Of a stretch of DNA of 64,000 nt, positions 61,201 to 64,000 are shown one piece after another. The translations under genes and the position numbers were made by a program. The notes under the pieces were generated by a model that had not been told where the DNA came from, searched no databases, and saw nothing but the letters and a program-made list of their open reading frames with translations. The stretch's first letter is position 1; the number at the start of each line of letters is the position of its first letter. Origin of the DNA: Rhineura floridana (lineage: Eukaryota; Chordata; Lepidosauria; Squamata; Rhineuridae); assembly GCF_030035675.1 (NCBI RefSeq), contig NC_084482.1, positions 222,169,943 through 222,233,942 of the forward strand. The letters are read 5' to 3'.

Positions 61201-61445
61201 CCTTCAATGAAGCCAAGCTGATCACCTTCAGCATGCTGGTGTTCTGCAGTGTTTGGGTCTCCTTTGTGCCCACCTACCTGAGCACGAAGGGGAAATACAT
61301 GGTAGCCGTGCAGCTCTTCTCCATGTTGGCCTCCAGTGCTGGGCTCCTGGGCTGCATCTTCATTCCCAAGTTGTACATTATTGTCTTGAAGCCTGACCTG
61401 AATACAAAGGAACATCTAACAACAAAAATAAAAACAGAAATGTGA
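49003..61445 (+). CDS. V2R: V2R gene B: complete six-exon vomeronasal type-2 receptor
   Basis: Class C GPCR of the V2R family. Exons: 49003-49214, 52376-52667, 56707-57513, 58210-58437, 58914-59040, 60535-61445; total 2,577 nt, 858 residues plus stop. Splice phases match (2, 0, 0, 0, 1) and each border has AG and GT. Order: hydrophobic signal peptide (residues about 2-10), flytrap ligand domain (about 60-510), nine-cysteine linker (about 514-575), seven helices (about 583-833), short tail. No break was seen, so it looks functional. The start ATG at 49003 is chosen because it opens the leucine-rich signal peptide. Introns 1 and 2 (3.2 and 4.0 kb) and 5 (1.5 kb) are swollen by transposons. Expected role is pheromone or chemosignal detection. 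The exact V2R subfamily number cannot be told from sequence alone. Confidence 0.93.
49869..50098 (+). mobile_element. Sauria-type tRNA SINE with 11-bp target repeats
   Basis: Flanked by perfect AAAGTAGTTGT at 49858-49868 and 50099-50109. A box tagtgtagtggttaag, B box ggttcgaatcc, a central ctgggtgactttgggcca, then the BovB-like 3' tail (gaaggcaatggtaaaccacc). Lies in intron 1 of V2R gene B. Confidence 0.92.
50360..50575 (+). mobile_element. Retroviral RNase H fossil in intron 1 of gene B
   Basis: WYTDGSSF near 50370, then a [14 protein letters not shown] stretch and LAIYTDSNH near 50545, the order of motifs in gammaretrovirus-type RNase H. A short isolated piece, broken and old. Confidence 0.6.
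50650..51472 (+). mobile_element. L2-clade LINE, 5'-truncated, in intron 1 of gene B
   Basis: A frame of 236 residues (50661-51371): [68 protein letters not shown]. 3' UTR agagagcttcggctatgggg and (AAAT)n tail. The frame is open and looks recent. Confidence 0.9.
51473..52375. other. Rest of intron 1 of gene B
   Basis: No repeat or coding frame recognised with confidence; a short (TA)n lies near 52154-52163. Confidence 0.5.
52376..52667 (+). CDS. V2R: V2R gene B exon 2 (ligand-binding domain)
   Basis: 292 nt after the acceptor ttttacag. The first base completes the codon begun in exon 1. Reads [20 protein letters not shown] then [13 protein letters not shown], the conserved V2R exon 2 motifs. 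Ends at TPQ in phase 0 before gtagga. Confidence 0.9.
53162..53524. mobile_element. CpG-rich hAT-type non-autonomous element (363 bp)
   Basis: Ends cagcggcgtcacta and, inverted, caggggcatcacta; flanked by perfect GTGTTGTA at 53154-53161 and 53525-53532. The inside is very G+C- and CpG-rich and open in several frames, but has no transposase. Lies in intron 2 of gene B. Confidence 0.92.
53535..53878 (-). mobile_element. CR1 LINE 3' part, right half of a split copy
   Basis: Complement of the CR1 end at 26880-27230 (ataagaacataagaagagcc to cattcagcttcattg). It continues at 55542 beyond an inserted L2. Confidence 0.85.
53887..55533 (-). mobile_element. L2-clade LINE inserted into a CR1
   Basis: The minus strand has a 442-residue open frame (55456-54128): [76 protein letters not shown]. 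Flanked by cattgaat at 53879-53886 and 55534-55541. Lies in intron 2 of gene B. A long open frame with YADD suggests a young copy, though 5'-truncated. Confidence 0.92.
55542..55665 (-). mobile_element. CR1 LINE, other half of the split copy
   Basis: Complement of the CR1 stretch at 26690-26840 (ctctaaactaaaaagcccca, ctttcctcgtaggggagttg). Its broken end joins that at 53878 across the L2. Confidence 0.8.
55670..55960. mobile_element. CR1-related fragments, head to head
   Basis: ggtcagtcaccgctacacc (complement side) and gactgagcgagcagcaactgacc (plus side) both recall the CR1 stretch at 26385-26440 (gaactggcggtgaccgacca), facing each other. Confidence 0.45.
56393..56560 (-). mobile_element. 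L2-clade LINE 3' tail
   Basis: (TTTA)n, then atcctgtctttcctcccagc and aggagcccagggtggcaa. Not present at the matching place before exon 3 of gene A, so it came after the duplication or was lost there. Confidence 0.7.
56707..57513 (+). CDS. V2R: V2R gene B exon 3 (ligand-binding domain)
   Basis: 807 nt, 269 residues, phase 0. Acceptor cttgccag, first residues [16 protein letters not shown], last HPWE before gtattt. One codon longer than exon 3 of gene A. The frame runs on to 57612 as intron. Confidence 0.92.
58210..58437 (+). CDS. V2R: V2R gene B exon 4
   Basis: 228 nt, phase 0, after cattctag and before gtgggg. Reads [20 protein letters not shown] and [12 protein letters not shown], and ends with KWLNQ. 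Contains likely N-glycosylation sites (NSS, NNS). Confidence 0.91.
58612..58850 (+). mobile_element. CR1 LINE fragment in intron 4 of gene B
   Basis: gaaggagcaactcccctatg through gttggaagattcaggacaga. The counterpart of 3885-4463 in gene A, but shorter. Confidence 0.8.
58914..59040 (+). CDS. V2R: V2R gene B exon 5 (cysteine-rich linker)
   Basis: 127 nt after atgcttag, phase 1 end before gtgggt. Reads [15 protein letters not shown] and [13 protein letters not shown]. It has one more cysteine than gene A (ESCC against ESCQ). Confidence 0.89.
59105..60345 (-). mobile_element. DNA-transposon-like remnant in intron 5 of gene B
   Basis: Intron 5 is 1,494 nt here against 230 nt in gene A; the extra part starts near 59105 and ends near 60345. 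Minus-strand frames inside (59964-59746, 59873-59661, and decayed ones near 59640-59480) look like one decayed protein. Around 59630-59520 it reads [13 protein letters not shown] and [16 protein letters not shown], recalling transposase-like proteins with a 'VENWFRxxK' motif. The family is not certain and no terminal repeats were fixed. Confidence 0.5.
60535..61445 (+). CDS. V2R: V2R gene B exon 6 (seven-helix domain)
   Basis: 911 nt after tttgcag; stop TGA at 61443-61445. Same length as gene A exon 6 and very similar throughout. Starts [15 protein letters not shown]; seven hydrophobic segments; tail [17 protein letters not shown], which differs from the [11 protein letters not shown] form of gene A. 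Confidence 0.94.
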
Positions 61446-61648
61446 TTCTTATGAAACATTTTTTCACATGCGTCATTTAGCAAGCATAAGGTGAAACTTT
61501 TGGAGAAGAAACTGTACCTGTGGCTACTTCCCTGGTTCCTGCCAGGCACTTCCCATGTAAAATGCACCTTGAATGAGTTCTTTTAAAATATGACATCATT
61601 TGGGAAACTAGTCTGGAAATGCACTGTAGCCATATCAAGTAACTGATG

Positions 61649-61654
61649 AATAAA
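61649..61654 (+). promoter_or_regulatory. AATAAA, likely polyadenylation signal of V2R gene B
   Basis: The hexamer lies about 200 bases after the stop of gene B, in sequence that is repeated (with its own AATAAA at 62178-62183) behind the V2R remnant at 61825-61946. The shared position in both copies supports a real 3' end signal. Confidence 0.5.
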
Positions 61655-61824
61655 AAATTCTAATTGGAGCAGGAGGTGTAAAAATGACTGCTTTTATGTA
61701 TTGTCCTTTACCCTTCCCTGCTCACATTTCAATCTCATCCTCAGTAGGGCAGACGGAATATGGCAGGAAGCACAGAAGGTGTGCAATACCCTCTAAAGTG
61801 TGGAATGTCAATTCTAATTCTAAA

Positions 61825-62220
61825 TCTTGGCCTCCAGAGCTGGCCTTCTGGGCTGCATCTTCATTCCCAAGTGCTACATTATTGTCCTGAGGCCTGATCT
61901 GAATACAAAGGAGCACCTGACAACAAAGACAAAAGTAGCAATCTGATTCTTATGAAACTTTTTTCACATGCATCATTTAGCAAGCACAAGGTGAAATGTC
62001 TTTGTTGTTTCAGATTATGTGAAATTATTCTTCAGAAGAAACTGTATCTGTGACTACTTTCCAGGTTCCCGCCAGACACCTCCAGTCTAAAAAGTACAGA
62101 ATGAGTTCTTTTAAAACATTAGTTCATGTAGGAAAATAGTCTGGAAATGCACTGTAACACATATCAAGTAACTGATGAATAAAAAAGACTAATTGGAGGG
62201 GGGGTAGAATTGCTGCTCAC
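61825..62220 (+). pseudogene. Remnant of a third V2R copy: end of exon 6 plus 3' UTR
   Basis: About 120 bases (61825-61946) match the last coding bases of V2R exon 6, keeping the final frame to a [22 protein letters not shown] then [11 protein letters not shown]. The 3' UTR that follows repeats that of gene B (61446-61690). The coding tail has [11 protein letters not shown] like gene A, not [11 protein letters not shown] like its neighbour gene B. It is therefore not a simple local copy of the end of gene B. The rest of the receptor is missing. Copied or lost by unequal crossing-over is an inference. Confidence 0.8.
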
Positions 62221-62852
62221 ATGAATTTTTCTTCACCCTTCCAGAAACAGAAAAATTGCAATACCCCCCAAAGTGTGGAATATTAATTCTAATGCCCCTT
62301 GTAGCTTGCAAGTGCTATAAGGTCCCCAACCATCTGAAAATAACATTTATCTCCTGGAGATATGGTCAAAAAGAGAAGAGACTGGCTCTGGTGCTTTGTG
62401 GGTGATTTATTCATGTATTCCAATAGATATTTGGGTGTAGACGTTTTCCCCAATAGCCATGCAGTGGTGAAATATTTATTTAAAGATCTGGGCAGGAAAT
62501 ATTTTATGTTATGTGATTATGGGTGCAACAACTTGCTATTTATTTAACTTATTTTAGAAGTAAAGTTTTAACATTAAATGTTGTCTAATGGTTGTTATAA
62601 AAGTATGTTCATAGTAATGACCATAGTGTTGTCTCTAAGGCACTAATCTTGAGTATTTCAATGTTTGTTTTAGCTCCTGAAGGAGGAGAGACTTCTCCGA
62701 AATTTGTAGAGCACTTAATAAATCATCCACAAAGCACCAGAGCCAGTCTCTTCTCCTTTTGACCATTGCTTGGTGCTTTTTCCCCACCTTCCTTCTGTCC
62801 TAGACATGTGGACATATGATGTGAGTCAGCCAAAACTGGCTATTTAGGATGG

Positions 62853-63060
62853 AGAGCACAATGGCTATGCTCTTCTCTGCTTCTAAATATCATTTGCAGG
62901 AAGGGAGGGTACTCTTGAGCACAGGTCATTCACAGAGCTTGGAAAAGTTACTTTTTTGAACTACAACTCCCACCAGCCCAATCCAGTGGCCATGCTGGCT
63001 GGGGCTGATGGGAGTTGTAGTTCAAAAAAGTAACTTTTCCAAGCTCTGGTCCTTCATGCA
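62853..63060 (+). mobile_element. CR1-tail piece split by a hAT element
   Basis: gagagcacaatggctatgct resembles the stretch at 6566 and at 63555. It stands between tatttagg and ggtgcaaaatgg, which are adjacent in copy A (6059-6075). Confidence 0.6.
62933..63048. mobile_element. 116-bp hAT miniature element
   Basis: Ends cagagcttggaaaagttact and its inverse; flanks gtcattca (62925-62932) and gtccttca (63049-63056) match at 7 of 8. Nearly a perfect palindrome around ggccatgctggctggggctg. Confidence 0.92.
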
Positions 63061-63554
63061 AGGGGTGCAAAATGGCCATTTTGGAGTTTCCAAAAGGGCA
63101 TCAAGTACAGTGCATAGTGTCCCTTTGGAATCTTAAGAGCAGTAAAATTATAAACCATCGTGTTTGGGGTGAAGGATTATTGAGTGCCACTTTATCAGAG
63201 TTGCAGGGGGCATTAGGAAAGAACAAGAAAATAAGTAATAACTGGAATGTTTTACTTCAAAATAGTACATTATTTGAAGTTGTTTCTGAAAAATGTGTCG
63301 TACTGACTTGGTTTTGTTAGATTGGTTGGATTTAATACTTCTAAAAAGAACAGATCAGCAACTAACCAAGGTTTAACCTGAAGCCTGCAAGCAGCACTTA
63401 GAGTTCAGTTATGTCCAGCATTTCCTTGTAAGTCAATTTTAAGCCTGGAACTAACGCAACTTTAGCAGACTCTGCAACTTTAGCATCAAGGCAGCTCCAC
63501 ACCCAATCCCTTCAGTTCCTTTCTTTACTTAAAATCCATGGGCTGAAGAGTTCT

Positions 63555-63705
63555 AGAGAGCATGATGGCTATGCTCTTCTGTGCTTCTAAATATGAGTTG
63601 CAGGCCTTCCACAGGCATCTGGTTGGCCACTGTGACAACAGGATGCTGGACTAGATCCAGTGGCCTGATCCAGCAGGCTCTTCTTATGTTCTTATGAGAG
63701 CTCAA
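63555..63705 (+). mobile_element. CR1 LINE 3' tail
   Basis: gagagcatgatggctatgct through gatccagcaggctcttctta; the counterpart of 6565-6745 in copy A. Confidence 0.7.
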
Positions 63706-64000
63706 AAGCTTGTTCACTATTAAGTTACTTTTTAGTTGGTCCTAGTAAATTATCTAATGAATCTACCTAGACATTTCTATTTGGCTGGTGGATCTTTTTG
63801 CCTCTAGAACTTTTATCAAGGTTATATGCATCTCTCATTTCATTAGACCAGATTGACTGATCTTTTTGCACTAATCAATATTAAACATGTACTCACCTAT
63901 GCTTATGAACCCATTTTTGGTTTATTAGAAATTTACTCATGTCATTATTTATCTTGGGTCGGCTATATAATTTAATTGTCCTTCCAGTTAGTCTTGTCGC

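Larger units (their letters stand above)
55985..64000. repeat. Segmental duplication, copy B (V2R gene B exons 3-6 and flanks)
   Basis: Partner of 175-7020. It differs by insertions: about 1.26 kb in intron 5, the V2R remnant with a repeated 3' UTR, and a CR1-tail piece with a nested hAT element at 62850-63060. It lacks the L2 insertion seen at 303-975. Confidence 0.85.

Overview
The window looks like squamate reptile (lizard or snake) nuclear DNA. It carries tandem vomeronasal type-2 receptor (V2R) genes of the expanded squamate kind, a BovB/RTE LINE, Sauria-type tRNA SINEs with BovB-like tails, many CR1 and L2 LINE pieces, hAT miniature elements and LTR-retroelement fossils. All calls come from reading translations, splice signals and repeats by eye; no database was searched.

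Layout. 1-7 kb: V2R gene A (+), exons 3-6 (1669-5805); exons 1-2 should lie left of the window. 7-20 kb: repeat-rich intergenic DNA, including a plus-strand retroviral fossil (integrase end, env-like pieces) split by a minus-strand LINE (about 14.59-19.72 kb) whose ORF1 contains a 42-copy, 48-bp coding minisatellite. 20.2-21.8 kb: last exon of a C2H2 zinc-finger gene (-), cut by LINE tails. 22.2-35 kb: a mosaic of BovB, CR1 and L2 LINEs and a 0.6-kb fold-back. 35.15-40.38 kb: a Gmr1-like Ty3/Gypsy fossil with two LTRs and a SCAN-like capsid region. 41.3-47.5 kb: LINE 3' end, a long LTR and more retroviral fossil (-). 49.0-61.4 kb: V2R gene B (+), a complete six-exon gene (exons sum to 2,577 nt, 858 residues), with introns full of transposons. 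61.8-62.2 kb: tail of a third, lost V2R copy. 62-64 kb: 3' flank that repeats the 3' flank of gene A.

The V2R genes are class C GPCRs expected in vomeronasal sensory neurons, where they detect peptide or protein pheromone cues. Genes A and B and their flanks form a segmental duplication of at least 7 kb (about 175-7020 against 55985-64000). Insertions shared or not shared by the copies date events: the CR1 in intron 4 came before the duplication; an L2 at 303-975 and a transposase-like insert in intron 5 of gene B are each in one copy only. Small hAT elements with perfect 8-bp target duplications show later DNA-transposon activity.
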